DNA of 64,000 nucleotides, taken from Pistricoccus aurantiacus (GTDB taxonomy: Bacteria; Pseudomonadota; Gammaproteobacteria; Pseudomonadales; Halomonadaceae). Under the pieces are notes generated by a model. That model was not told the origin of the DNA, made no database searches, and worked only from the letters and a program-made list of their open reading frames with translations. Positions 50,288 through 58,913 of this stretch are shown in pieces. The stretch is from the NCBI RefSeq assembly GCF_007954585.1, contig NZ_CP042382.1:1116001-1180000 (forward strand), in the 5' to 3' direction. Position numbers and translations under genes: made by a program. Every line of letters begins with the position of its first letter. Position 1 is the first letter of the stretch.

Positions 50288-51388
50288 ATGCCTGAACTCC
50301 TGACGACCTCCGGCAACATCGCGCTAACTCCGGCAACTTTCCAGCATCGACTGCTGGAATGGTACGACCGCCACGGTCGCAAGACCCTGCCTTGGCAGCA
50401 GGACAAGGCGCCTTACCGAGTGTGGGTGTCGGAAATCATGCTGCAGCAGACCCAGGTAGCGACGGTGATCGACTACTACCGGCGCTTCATGGCGCGATTT
50501 CCCGATGTTCATGCTCTGGCGGCGGCCAGCCAGGACGAGGTACTGCATCTGTGGACCGGCCTAGGCTATTACGCCCGAGGCCGCAACCTGCACAAGGCCG
50601 CGCAAATCCTGGTAGAACGCTATGGGGGGGAATTTCCGGTGCATAGCCTCGAAGCCATGACCGCGCTACCGGGAATCGGGCGTTCCACCGCCGGCGCCAT
50701 CATCGCCATCAGTACCGGACAGCGCGGAGTGATCCTCGATGGCAATGTGAAGCGCGTGCTGGCCCGGCTGCACGCGGTCGCTGGCTGGCCGGGAAAACCC
50801 GCGGTGGAGCGCGAGCTCTGGCGGCTGGCGGAGCGCTACACCCCGGATGAACGTCTGGATGATTATTCCCAGGCGATCATGGATCTGGGCGCGACCCTAT
50901 GCAAGCGAGGCACGCCCAGTTGCCTGTTTTGCCCCTTCGAGGACGTCTGCCTGGCTCATGCACAAGGCGAAGAGCGGCGTTTTCCCGAGTCGAAACCCAG
51001 AAAAGTCTTGCCGGAACGCCAGACCATCATGCTGCTGCTGCGCAACGAGGAGGGCAGGCTGCTGCTCGAGCAGCGTCCCGGCGCGGGGATTTGGGGCGGC
51101 CTATGGTGCTTTCCCCAGTTCGACGATCGTGAAGCGCTCTCGCGCTGGATTGACGCGAAGGCGCCAGGGGCAATACTGGAGCCGGCCTGGAACTCGTTCG
51201 CGCATACCTTCAGCCACTTCCGCCTGCATATTGTTCCCCAGCCGGCACGCTGCAAGCGGACAGGGCATGTCTCGGAAGTGGATACGCTCTGGTATGATTC
51301 CGCCCGGCCTGCCAACATCGGTCTGGCGGCCCCGGTCAAGCAGTTGCTGAACGCCTCGAGACCATTTGCCGCTCAACCCTCTTTTTGA
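50288..51388 (+). CDS. mutY: adenine DNA glycosylase MutY
   Basis: Removes adenine opposite 8-oxoguanine. At 366 aa it has the catalytic Glu in VSEIMLQQTQVATVI, the HhH motif ALPGIGRSTAGAI and catalytic Asp (ILDGNVKRV), then the 4Fe-4S ligands C-x6-C-x2-C-x5-C (CKRGTPSCLFCPFEDVC). The C-terminal NUDIX-like domain recognises oxoG. Followed by yggX, as in E. coli and Pseudomonas. Confidence 0.96.
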   Translation: MPELLTTSGNIALTPATFQHRLLEWYDRHGRKTLPWQQDKAPYRVWVSEIMLQQTQVATVIDYYRRFMARFPDVHALAAASQDEVLHLWTGLGYYARGRNLHKAAQILVERYGGEFPVHSLEAMTALPGIGRSTAGAIIAISTGQRGVILDGNVKRVLARLHAVAGWPGKPAVERELWRLAERYTPDERLDDYSQAIMDLGATLCKRGTPSCLFCPFEDVCLAHAQGEERRFPESKPRKVLPERQTIMLLLRNEEGRLLLEQRPGAGIWGGLWCFPQFDDREALSRWIDAKAPGAILEPAWNSFAHTFSHFRLHIVPQPARCKRTGHVSEVDTLWYDSARPANIGLAAPVKQLLNASRPFAAQPSF

Positions 51389-51405
51389 TTTCAGGAGCCC
51401 TTGTC

Positions 51406-51678
51406 ATGAGTCAGACTGTTTTCTGTCGCAAGTACCAGCAGGAACTCGAGGCCTTGCCGTTTCCTCCCCTGCCGGGCCAGAAAGGACAGGAAATCCAGGC
51501 CAGCGTATCGAAAAAGGCCTGGGAAGAGTGGCAGACGCTGCAGACCCGCCTGATCAACGAAAAGCACTTGAGCCTGCTGGACCCAGATACGCGAATCTAC
51601 CTGATGGAGCAGATGGAGCGTTTCCTGGACAATCGAGAAACCGACCAGGCGGAAGGCTACGTTCCACAAAACTCCTGA
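51406..51678 (+). CDS. yggX: probable Fe(2+)-trafficking protein YggX
   Basis: 90 aa, begins MSQTVFCRKYQQELEALPFP with the conserved Cys7, and has ASVSKKAWEEWQTLQT and LMEQMERFL. It protects iron-sulfur proteins against oxidants and is the constant partner gene of mutY, itself an Fe-S enzyme. AGGAG precedes the ATG at 51406. Confidence 0.96.
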   Translation: MSQTVFCRKYQQELEALPFPPLPGQKGQEIQASVSKKAWEEWQTLQTRLINEKHLSLLDPDTRIYLMEQMERFLDNRETDQAEGYVPQNS

Positions 51679-51695
51679 AGTTAAGCGTCTTACAA

Positions 51696-51724
51696 AGTGG
51701 TCGCCAATCTGCGGCCAACTTTTT
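51696..51724 (+). terminator. rho-independent terminator after yggX
   Basis: A 9-bp stem with one bulge (AGTGGTCGC with GCGGCCAACT) and loop CAATCT is followed by TTTTT. It separates mutY-yggX from the tRNA cluster. Confidence 0.75.
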
Positions 51725-51737
51725 GAATTGAAAAGCC

Positions 51738-51766
51738 TTGACGCTGTGAGGTCTTTTTAGTTAAAT
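51738..51766 (+). promoter_or_regulatory. sigma-70-type promoter of the tRNA cluster
   Basis: TTGACG and TTAAAT are spaced by 17 bases. The predicted start near 51773 lies about 10 bases before tRNA-Phe. A GC-rich stretch (CTCGCG) follows the -10 box, as in stringently controlled stable-RNA promoters. Confidence 0.75.
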
Positions 51767-51783
51767 ACCTCGCGTTGGCAGGG

Positions 51784-51859
51784 GGCCAGATAGCTCAGTC
51801 GGTAGAGCAGAGGATTGAAAATCCTCGTGTCGGCGGTTCGATTCCGTCTCTGGCCACCA
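51784..51859 (+). tRNA. tRNA-Phe (GAA)
   Basis: 76 bases with encoded CCA. Acceptor arms GGCCAGA/TCTGGCC pair. The anticodon arm GAGGATTGAAAATCCTC reads GAA, and the T-loop is TTCGATT. First gene of a three-tRNA transcript. Confidence 0.96.
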
Positions 51860-51866
51860 CAATTGC

Positions 51867-51941
51867 TGGGGTATAGCCAAGTGGTAAGGCACCGGTTTTT
51901 GGTATCGGCATTCCCAGGTTCGAATCCTGGTACCCCAGCCA
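51867..51941 (+). tRNA. tRNA-Gln (TTG)
   Basis: 75 bases with encoded CCA. Acceptor TGGGGTA/TACCCCA, with the weak U1-A72 pair usual for tRNA-Gln. The anticodon loop TTTTGGT reads TTG, and the T-loop is TTCGAAT. It lies 7 bases after tRNA-Phe. Confidence 0.96.
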
Positions 51942-51995
51942 CGCCAACTCTCTCCTCGCGGTATTCACCGCCTTCGGCAGCTTACCGATCCCACT

Positions 51996-52071
<76 letters not shown>

Positions 52072-52261
52072 GTTTTCAGTTGAAAGAGCATAGACAGTTA
52101 GCGTATAGACGAAAAGCGGTAGAGCGTTACCAGTCAACTTCAGGCCACATCGCTGGTTTCGGTACCAAGGCTCCACCTTTTTTTCTAGCCCTTTCCCGGT
52201 TGTATGTAGCCAAGAAGCCTCTGCACTCGTTCCATTTCCTAATTGGGCGAGGTGCAGTGAT

Positions 52262-53152
52262 ATGCGTGTTTCCGCAACGGTTTGCTCCAAGGGTGGCGTC
52301 GGCAAGACCACCGTCACCGCCAATCTGGGCGGGCTACTGGCCGATGCCGGCCTCCGGGTGCTGCTCATCGACCTGGACTCCCAGCCGACCCTTTCCTCCT
52401 ATTATGAGCTGTCACAGCCGGCCCCCGGCGGAGTGTACGAGCTGCTCGCCACCGAGCTGGTCGACCTCGACCAGATCATCTCCCGGACCTCCCTCCCCCA
52501 GCTCGACATCATCGTCTCGAACGACCATCGGAATCAGTTGCAGCAGTTGCTGCTCAACGCCCCCAACGGTCGCTTCCGCCTGATCGGGCTGCTCGATCGC
52601 TTCGCCGATCGCTACGACGCCATCCTCATCGATACCCAGGGCGCGCGCTCGATCCTCCTCGAGATGGCCGTGCTCGCCGCCGATCACCTCGTCTCGCCGA
52701 TCGTCCCGGAACTGCTCACCGCCCGCGAATTCGTGCGCGGCACCCAAGGGATGCTGGAAGAGCTGCGTGAGCTCGCCAAGTACACACGCTTTGGCGTCCC
52801 GCCGGTGTCGATCCTGCTCAACAAGATGACGGATCGGTTGAAGGATGCCCGCGAGATCGCCGACAGCATCCGCCGTATGTATGCCGACGTCGAGGATCAC
52901 GGCATCCGCGTCCTCGATTCCCCGCTGGTCAATCTGTCGGCGTATCGTGCGGCGGCGTTACAGGGTCTGCCGGTACACCGCGTCGAGCCGCGCAAGCCGT
53001 CGGGGCGCAAGGCGCCGGCCTGCGCCGACCAGGTGAAAGCCGTAGCGGCCGAGATCTATCCCGAATGGGCCGAGGCGATTCATGCCGTGGACGCGACCCG
53101 CCCCAACGCCAAGCCAGGCGCCGGCACGTCGGAGGTGGGTCATGTCCACTGA
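52262..53152 (+). CDS. parA: ICE ParA/Soj-family partition ATPase
   Basis: 296 aa. Deviant Walker A CSKGGVGKTT at the N-terminus, LIDLDSQPTLS (Walker A' region) and LIDTQGA (Walker B). There is no N-terminal DNA-binding domain, as in Soj-type proteins. GAGGTG precedes the ATG. In related ICEs such as PAPI-1 the soj gene is at this end and is needed to keep the excised circle. It overlaps dnaB by 11 bases. Confidence 0.9.
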   Translation: MRVSATVCSKGGVGKTTVTANLGGLLADAGLRVLLIDLDSQPTLSSYYELSQPAPGGVYELLATELVDLDQIISRTSLPQLDIIVSNDHRNQLQQLLLNAPNGRFRLIGLLDRFADRYDAILIDTQGARSILLEMAVLAADHLVSPIVPELLTAREFVRGTQGMLEELRELAKYTRFGVPPVSILLNKMTDRLKDAREIADSIRRMYADVEDHGIRVLDSPLVNLSAYRAAALQGLPVHRVEPRKPSGRKAPACADQVKAVAAEIYPEWAEAIHAVDATRPNAKPGAGTSEVGHVH

Positions 53153-54551
53153 GACCTACACAGCGGTGCCTGCCGAGGCCGAAGCGTTAGGACTGCTGCC
53201 CCCGCACAGTATCGAGGCGGAACAGTCCACGCTGGGTGCCTTGATGTTGGCCAACGACAAATGGGACGACATCGGCGAAATCGTCACCGCCGAGGCGTTC
53301 TATCGTGTCGAGCATCGCCGCATCTTCGCGGCCATGGCCGAACTCGCCCACGACGACAAGCCCCTGGACGTGGTGACGCTCTCCGAGCTGCTGGATCGGC
53401 AGGGGCATCTTGAATCCGTCGGCGGACTGGCCTATCTGGCCGAGCTGGCCCGCAACACGCCCGCGGCGACGAACATCGTGGCCTATGCCGACATCGTGCG
53501 CGAACAGCAGCGTCGCCGACAGTTGGCCCACATGGGCCGCGAGCTCAGCCAGCAGGCGCTGGATGGCCATCAGCCCAGCCCCGCCCTGATCGAGGCGACC
53601 GAGCGGCAGCTGTTCGCGCTGGCTGAGAATCGACAATCTCAGGCTTCCGACCTTCGTGCGGCGCTGACCGGGACCATCGATACGATCGATCGCGCCTTCC
53701 ATGCCAAGGGCGGCATTACCGGCACCCCCACCGGCTACAAGGACCTGGATGAACTCACCTGCGGCTGGCAGGCATCCGACCTGATCGTCATCGCCGGACG
53801 GCCCGCCCAGGGCAAGACGACGCTGGGCATGAACCTGGTCGAGAATGCCTTGCTCAACATGACAGGCGACACCGAGCAGGCCACTGCTCCCGTCTTCGTT
53901 TTCTCGCTCGAGATGCCCGAAGAGCAGCTGATGCTGCGCCTGATGGCCAGCATGGGGCGTCTCGACCTGAGCCAGCTACGCTCCGGGCAGCTCGACGATC
54001 CGGAATGGGCCAAATTGACGCTCGCCACCAACCGGATACTGGGTTTTGAGGATCGTCTGTTCATCGATGATTCCAGCGGACTCTCGGCAACGTCGCTGAA
54101 ATCCCGCGCCCGACGCTTGATGCGCCGTCACGGCCAGCCGGCGCTCATCCTCATCGACTACCTCCAGCTGCTCATCGAGCCAGGCTGCGAGAACCGCAAC
54201 AACGAGATTGCGGCGATCTCGCGCATCCTCAAGGCCATGGCCAAGGATCTCGGTTGCCCGGTCATTGCGTTGTCGCAGCTGAATCGGGGTCTGGAGACCC
54301 GCCCCAACAAGCGCCCCTGCATGGCCGATCTACGCGACAGCGGCGCCGTGGAACAGGATGCCGACGTGATCGGCTTCGTCTACCGCGATGAAATGTATCA
54401 CCCGGACAACCCCGACAACCAGGGACTCGCCGAGCTCATCATCGCCAAGCAACGCAATGGGCCGACCGGCACGGTGCATCTGGCGTTTCTGGGGAAACAC
54501 ACGCGCTTCGAGTCGCTGGCGTGGACGCACGATGCCACCCGTGGGAGGTGA
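53142..54551 (+). CDS. dnaB: ICE replicative DNA helicase (DnaB family)
   Basis: 469 aa from the ATG at 53142 (after GGAGG). The N-terminal domain begins PPHSIEAEQSTLGALML. The RecA-like domain has Walker A GRPAQGKTT, VFSLEMPEEQL, and ALSQLNRGLETRPNKRP. SPI-7-type islands carry such a second DnaB for replication of the circular form. The symbol reflects family; the chromosomal dnaB is a separate gene. Confidence 0.9.
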   Translation: MSTETYTAVPAEAEALGLLPPHSIEAEQSTLGALMLANDKWDDIGEIVTAEAFYRVEHRRIFAAMAELAHDDKPLDVVTLSELLDRQGHLESVGGLAYLAELARNTPAATNIVAYADIVREQQRRRQLAHMGRELSQQALDGHQPSPALIEATERQLFALAENRQSQASDLRAALTGTIDTIDRAFHAKGGITGTPTGYKDLDELTCGWQASDLIVIAGRPAQGKTTLGMNLVENALLNMTGDTEQATAPVFVFSLEMPEEQLMLRLMASMGRLDLSQLRSGQLDDPEWAKLTLATNRILGFEDRLFIDDSSGLSATSLKSRARRLMRRHGQPALILIDYLQLLIEPGCENRNNEIAAISRILKAMAKDLGCPVIALSQLNRGLETRPNKRPCMADLRDSGAVEQDADVIGFVYRDEMYHPDNPDNQGLAELIIAKQRNGPTGTVHLAFLGKHTRFESLAWTHDATRGR

Positions 54552-54556
54552 TCGCC

Positions 54557-54775
54557 ATGTATTACTTCGGTATCGACAACCATGACCGATGTTACATCAT
54601 TCACGCCGATCGGCTGGATACGTTTCAGCGCGGCAGGATCGAGCAGCTGAGTCGTCGCGAGCGGCGCTTCGCCATGCTCGAAGGCCATCTGCTGAAAAGG
54701 TGCTTCGCCGTGTACCAGACGTCCTGGCCGAAACGTCGCTCGGGATCCCTCACGTCGACGGGAGGTGTGTCATGA
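54557..54775 (+). CDS. hypothetical ICE protein, 72 aa
   Basis: I do not recognise this protein. It starts MYYFGIDNHDRCYIIHADRL, is basic in its second half (SRRERRF, SWPKRRSG), and has no membrane segment. The ATG at 54557 is preceded by GGGAGG. The stop overlaps the start of the HD gene by 4 bases, which supports real translation in the operon. Confidence 0.6.
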   Translation: MYYFGIDNHDRCYIIHADRLDTFQRGRIEQLSRRERRFAMLEGHLLKRCFAVYQTSWPKRRSGSLTSTGGVS

Positions 54776-55332
54776 AACAGGTCGGCTACATCGTCACCGT
54801 GACCGGACGCCACTTCCATCTGGAGGCGCCGACCTTCGACATGGTCGCGCCCTACGACATCGCCCATGCTCTGGCGCAGCTGTGTCGCTTCGGAGGACAT
54901 ACCCGCGTCCACTACAGCGTGGCGCAGCACAGTGTGCTCGCCAGCCACCACGTACCCCGGGAACATGCCTTGGCGGCATTGCTTCATGACGCCACCGAAG
55001 CCTACCTCGGCGATGTCGTGACGCCCTTGAAGACGCTGTTGCCGCTCTATCGACATATCGAGGCGCAGGCTTGGGCCGCCATCTGCGAGCGCTTCGGGCT
55101 GAGCGAAATCCTGCCCGCCAGCGTCAAGCGTATCGATCTGGCGCTGCTGGCGACGGAGCGCCGCGATCTGCTCGTGGATCACGGCGCGCCCTGGCCCTGC
55201 CTGACCGGCGTGATGCCGCTATCCGAGACGATCGTTCCCTGGTCCGCCGAGGAGGCAAGGCAGCTTTTTCTCGCCCGACTGGATGAACTGCTGATGCGGC
55301 GCCGACAGGCCCGCAAGGCGTGTGCGGCATGA
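54772..55332 (+). CDS. HD-domain phosphohydrolase (YfbR-like)
   Basis: 186 aa from the ATG at 54772, with GGAGG upstream. Metal ligands of an HD domain are visible: HYSVAQHSVLAS and LLHDATEAYLGDVVTPLK, with a later Asp (RIDLALLATE). The pattern matches YfbR-type 5'-nucleotidases acting on deoxynucleoside monophosphates. On an ICE it may adjust nucleotide pools during replication, or act in defence; that part is speculation. The frame upstream of 54772 is not homologous. Confidence 0.8.
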   Translation: MKQVGYIVTVTGRHFHLEAPTFDMVAPYDIAHALAQLCRFGGHTRVHYSVAQHSVLASHHVPREHALAALLHDATEAYLGDVVTPLKTLLPLYRHIEAQAWAAICERFGLSEILPASVKRIDLALLATERRDLLVDHGAPWPCLTGVMPLSETIVPWSAEEARQLFLARLDELLMRRRQARKACAA

Positions 55333-55378
55333 ACGGTCTCATCCTACTCTTTCTTCTCGTCATGCGAGGAGGTGCGTC

Positions 55379-55600
55379 ATGACCAAGCTACTTCGCGGCA
55401 ACAAGGGTATCGAACGCGTCATCCGCTACGCCAGGGCTCATGATTGGCACGTCGAGCGCACTCGCGGCGGTCATATTCGCTTCGTCAAGGCCGGTTGTCC
55501 GCCGGTATTCACCGGCTATTCCCCCAGCGACGCACGCGCCGAGAAGAACGCGCTGGCACGCCTGCGTCGGGTACAACGACATGAGGAGGGCGAGACATGA
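55379..55600 (+). CDS. HicA-like toxin-fold protein without a visible HicB
   Basis: 73 aa from the ATG at 55379 (AGGAGG upstream). The dsRNA-binding-like fold of HicA is suggested by NKGIERVIRYARAHDW, the HicA-type RGGHIRFVK with the catalytic-type His, and a C-terminal ALARLRRV. HicA mRNA interferases are normally paired with HicB; the next gene (105 aa) does not resemble HicB. It may have been recruited as a non-toxic RNA binder. Confidence 0.65.
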   Translation: MTKLLRGNKGIERVIRYARAHDWHVERTRGGHIRFVKAGCPPVFTGYSPSDARAEKNALARLRRVQRHEEGET

Positions 55601-55914
55601 CTGACTACCGCGATAACACACTTGGCACTCTTAGTCCGAGGGCGCGAGGGTTGCTGGCCGATCTGATGCAGCCCATGGCCACTTACAGGCCGATCTACGA
55701 TCTGTCCAACTGCACGCGGCATTGGTACCTCGCCCACCAAGCGTTTCCTGGCTTGCGAGGTCCGTGCGAATTGACGGTCGATCAGATGATCGTTCTCAAC
55801 GGTGACGTGCGAGATGTCCTTGAGTACCTCGGTATCACCCCGGACTGGATTCGTCAGCGATTAGAAGGACTGTCACCCAGTGATGTTGCAAATCCCCGGT
55901 CGGGCCAGGAGTGA
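55597..55914 (+). CDS. hypothetical ICE protein, 105 aa
   Basis: Not recognised. It starts in an ATGA overlap with the HicA-like gene and has GAGG upstream. The sequence is soluble-looking (LSNCTRHWYLAHQAFPGL, VLEYLGITPDWIRQRL). Its 3' 80 bases overlap the convergent minus-strand gene. Confidence 0.6.
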   Translation: MTDYRDNTLGTLSPRARGLLADLMQPMATYRPIYDLSNCTRHWYLAHQAFPGLRGPCELTVDQMIVLNGDVRDVLEYLGITPDWIRQRLEGLSPSDVANPRSGQE

Positions 55915-56134
55915 TGCCATGAAACACATTCTTGACTTTCAACCACTCAACGTCCGTGGATATCAAGTCACTTTTGAAACCCACGTACTCGCCTTGTCTG
56001 GGAATCACGGGGGGCTCACTCAACGTGAACAGAAGATGTCGCGCGCGCTTGAGAATATCGATGCCTTCTCTCCTGCCATCGCTGGTTTCCAGTTCGTAAT
56101 TGACACGATAGACAAATTCCGGCGTTTCCGTCAT
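55835..56134 (-). CDS. hypothetical ICE protein on the opposite strand, 99 aa
   Basis: Not recognised, but well supported as a gene: AGGAGG lies exactly 6 bases before its ATG, and the protein (FVYRVNYELETSDGRREG, PRQGEYVGFKSDL, WVTVLLIAD) has balanced composition and predicted beta strands. It runs against the operon. The competing plus-strand frame (55880-56362) has no good start signal. About 225 bases on its upstream side (56135-56358) hold no convincing gene and presumably its promoter. Confidence 0.65.
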   Translation of the reverse strand: MTETPEFVYRVNYELETSDGRREGIDILKRARHLLFTLSEPPVIPRQGEYVGFKSDLISTDVEWLKVKNVFHGITPGPTGDLQHHWVTVLLIADESSPG

Positions 56135-56358
56135 GTCGGGCCTCCTGTGGCCAATAGCTTGAAGTTCGCTTTGTCAGAGCCTCTTCAACCTACCACGGGA
56201 TACGCCCGGCACCCTTTCGCTGCAATGATGCCCAATCGGATCTTTCGTAAGAACGATCGCCGCGATGATTGGAAGACTACGGTGAACGGCGTTGAGGCCG
56301 GGCGGCATGCATGTCTGCCTACCGGGATCGAGCTGGCACGTCAGGAGGCACTGATTCC

Positions 56359-56865
56359 ATGACTAGGATTCTGAACTTTCCCGTGCGTGAGGCGCATGGC
56401 ATTGACATGGAGCGGTATCTGACGGCCCAGGAATGTCTGGCCTTTGGCCAGAGCGATCCCTTTGCCCACTGGACCAAGGCGCTGGACAAGTGGTTTGCCA
56501 AGCATCCTCGGGCACGCAACAGGCGCAACGACGTGCTTCGCCTGCTCTTGGCCGATACCTGGCTGGTCTTCCACATGGCCTGTGACCGGTCCAACCGTCT
56601 GGAGATGCAGCTCCATCACAATCTGCGCTGGACACAGCTCCAATACCATAATTTGAGCGACTTCGAGCTGCTGGTAATCGTCAATGACAACCTGGTCGAT
56701 CTGCGCCGGGACCTGGTTGAACTATCTCGGCAGCATTCCTCGCAAGGACGCACCGATCCTGACCTGCTTGGAATCGTTCAAGGCATCGATCGCCTGAACC
56801 AGCGGCTGGACCGTCTCTTCGATCCCGAATCTCACGCTTCGCGGCAGCCGGAGTGGACATCATGA
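56359..56865 (+). CDS. hypothetical ICE protein, 168 aa, preceding parB
   Basis: Not recognised. From the ATG at 56359 (CAGGAGG upstream) it is largely helical, with a C-terminal amphipathic segment (GIVQGIDRLNQRLDRLF) that may form a coiled coil. The stop overlaps the parB start by 4 bases. A gene of similar size stands before parB in many elements of this class, as I recall. Confidence 0.65.
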   Translation: MTRILNFPVREAHGIDMERYLTAQECLAFGQSDPFAHWTKALDKWFAKHPRARNRRNDVLRLLLADTWLVFHMACDRSNRLEMQLHHNLRWTQLQYHNLSDFELLVIVNDNLVDLRRDLVELSRQHSSQGRTDPDLLGIVQGIDRLNQRLDRLFDPESHASRQPEWTS

Positions 56866-58913
56866 GCAAGTATTCCATTACCCCCGATGCAATCGCGGCC
56901 AAGCTGAACCAGCCCGGGCCGAAGTTGATGACCCAGCCCATCGATCGGCTGCCGGCTCCCACGACCGAGCAGTCGATATCGCTGACGCTGGAACAGTTAC
57001 GACCCTACGATCGCAATCCGCGGACACATCACAACCCCAAGTATGACGAGATTCGCGAGTCGATCCGTGCCGTTGGCCTCAAGCAGAAATTGAGCGTCAC
57101 CCAGCGCCCGGGCGACGATCGCTACATGATCTCCGACGGGGGCAACACTCGACTGGCCATCCTGAACGAGCTGTACGAGGAGACCGGTGACGAGCGTTTC
57201 TTTCATCAGGATTGCCACTTCATGCCGTGGCAGGGCGAGATCAACGTGCTTGCCGGCCACCTGGCCGAGAACGACAACCGGGGCCAGCTCAGCTGGATCG
57301 AGCGCGCTCGCGGGATCTTTGAGGCCAAGCGGATGATCGAGGACGAGGCGGGTGAGCGAATCTCTCAACGTGAGTTGACTCGTAGACTCAAGTCTCTCGG
57401 CTTTTCCATCAGTCTCAGTAATATTTCCAAAATGCTTTATACGATCGAGCATTTCCTGCCCACGCTCCCCTTGACACTGGATAGCGGGATGGGGCGGCCG
57501 CAGATCGAGAAGTTGATCGCCTATCGCCAGTTCTGCGAGGAGTGCTGGGAGCGCTGCCGCGACCACTGGAAAGCTCACGCCGATGATCTCGGCGAAGGCG
57601 AGCGCTGGGCGATCTGCGTGGTCGACGGCGACTTCGCCCAAGCCTGGCATGACGAGATGATCCAGCTCGACCATGACGGTCAGACCGAGTTTCGCTGGAA
57701 CATCGTCGAGGACCGGCTCAAGGGCATGCTCCACGACCATACCGGGCTGCACTTCAACCCGATCGACATGGCCTGGAAGAACTGGTTCACCGTGCGCAAG
57801 TACGGGCGTTCGGCGAGCGAGGAAGAACGTGCCGATGTCTGGACCACGGTCGATGCCGAGCTTGAGCGGTTGCGCCATCCCCAGGAACGCCACCTTTACC
57901 CGCCCAAGGAGGATGGTTCACTCAAGACCAGTAAGACGGCAGGAACGCACTCGCTGCCATCTTCTGGCAATACCGATATCGAGGGTGACGCGGGCAAGAA
58001 GGGTGGCAACAAGGGAGAGGGGGATAGCAGTGATCGGACGGGGCCGGCCTTCGAGAACGGTAGCACCGATCAGCCCCCGCAGACGCCTCGGAAGCCCGAT
58101 GAGTCGGGCGTACCTACCGCTGGGGGCGTCGACGAATCGATCGAGATGAAGACCATGCGCGCCCAGCTCGAGGAGCTTGAGCAGCGCAACGCCGAACTGG
58201 AAGCGCAGTCCCCGCAGGCGCCGGTGGCGTCGAGTGTCGATGGCCACGATGGCGGTGCCGAGGACTTCGGGGGGCTGCTGGATGCCGACGGGGTCATGCG
58301 GGAGCACAGTCCACAACCGGCCCGCTCGCTCAAGGAGCAGGACACCCTGATCGATGACCTGACGCTGTCGCCCTACGAGGAGACGGAGGGCCATCGGCAG
58401 CTGCGCCATATGATGGCCCGCGAACACGGCGAGGAAGCGATCGACTTCGAGGCGGCGGCGCTCAAGAGCGTGCCGTTGATGTCCGGCGGCCCCGTCGCCC
58501 CGATCACCGATCTCTGGCATGTGCCGACCTGGCGTCGTAACGCCCGCGACCTGCGCATGCAGATCGGCGAGGTCGTTCAGGCGCTGGCGGGATGGGCCGA
58601 GATCGAGGCCAGCGGCTTGAGCGACGTGATTCGCCTAAATGCCCGTGAGGGGCTGGGGTTTGAACTCGGTCCGCTGGGCGATAACCCGAGTCGCCGCGCC
58701 CAGCTCGTTTGGCAGCTGCTCGCTGGTTTCCTGGGCGACATCGATCCGAGGTTGCCGGCCGATATCTCGCTACTCGGAGAACTGATCGGCAGTTGCGGTA
58801 CGGATAGCGATGTTCGCCTGCCCGATGGACTGTTCATTCGCGTGTTCTGGCTGACCCGCCTGATTCGGGTATTGCGCGACACACTCGACAATGCTGAGAG
58901 GGAATCGCAATGA
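56862..58913 (+). CDS. parB: ICE ParB-family protein, PFGI-1 class
   Basis: 683 aa from the ATG at 56862 (GGAG 8 bases upstream; a GTG at 56853 is possible). The ParB/Srx core is near the N-terminus: LRPYDRNPRTHHNPKYDEI, GDDRYMISDGGNTRLAILNE, followed by a HTH-like region (RELTRRLKSLGFSISLSNIS). After about residue 340 comes a low-complexity Gly/Ser/Asp/Glu segment and a coiled-coil (EELEQRNAELEAQ), then an unknown C-terminal domain. Its size is typical of ICE ParB proteins, much larger than chromosomal ParB. Confidence 0.88.
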   Translation: MSKYSITPDAIAAKLNQPGPKLMTQPIDRLPAPTTEQSISLTLEQLRPYDRNPRTHHNPKYDEIRESIRAVGLKQKLSVTQRPGDDRYMISDGGNTRLAILNELYEETGDERFFHQDCHFMPWQGEINVLAGHLAENDNRGQLSWIERARGIFEAKRMIEDEAGERISQRELTRRLKSLGFSISLSNISKMLYTIEHFLPTLPLTLDSGMGRPQIEKLIAYRQFCEECWERCRDHWKAHADDLGEGERWAICVVDGDFAQAWHDEMIQLDHDGQTEFRWNIVEDRLKGMLHDHTGLHFNPIDMAWKNWFTVRKYGRSASEEERADVWTTVDAELERLRHPQERHLYPPKEDGSLKTSKTAGTHSLPSSGNTDIEGDAGKKGGNKGEGDSSDRTGPAFENGSTDQPPQTPRKPDESGVPTAGGVDESIEMKTMRAQLEELEQRNAELEAQSPQAPVASSVDGHDGGAEDFGGLLDADGVMREHSPQPARSLKEQDTLIDDLTLSPYEETEGHRQLRHMMAREHGEEAIDFEAAALKSVPLMSGGPVAPITDLWHVPTWRRNARDLRMQIGEVVQALAGWAEIEASGLSDVIRLNAREGLGFELGPLGDNPSRRAQLVWQLLAGFLGDIDPRLPADISLLGELIGSCGTDSDVRLPDGLFIRVFWLTRLIRVLRDTLDNAERESQ

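Noticed and set aside
55880-56362. Plus-strand frame of 160 aa in the ICE
   Set aside because: No good ribosome-binding site and odd composition; the opposite-strand frame 55835-56134 has AGGAGG at ideal spacing and a more protein-like sequence.
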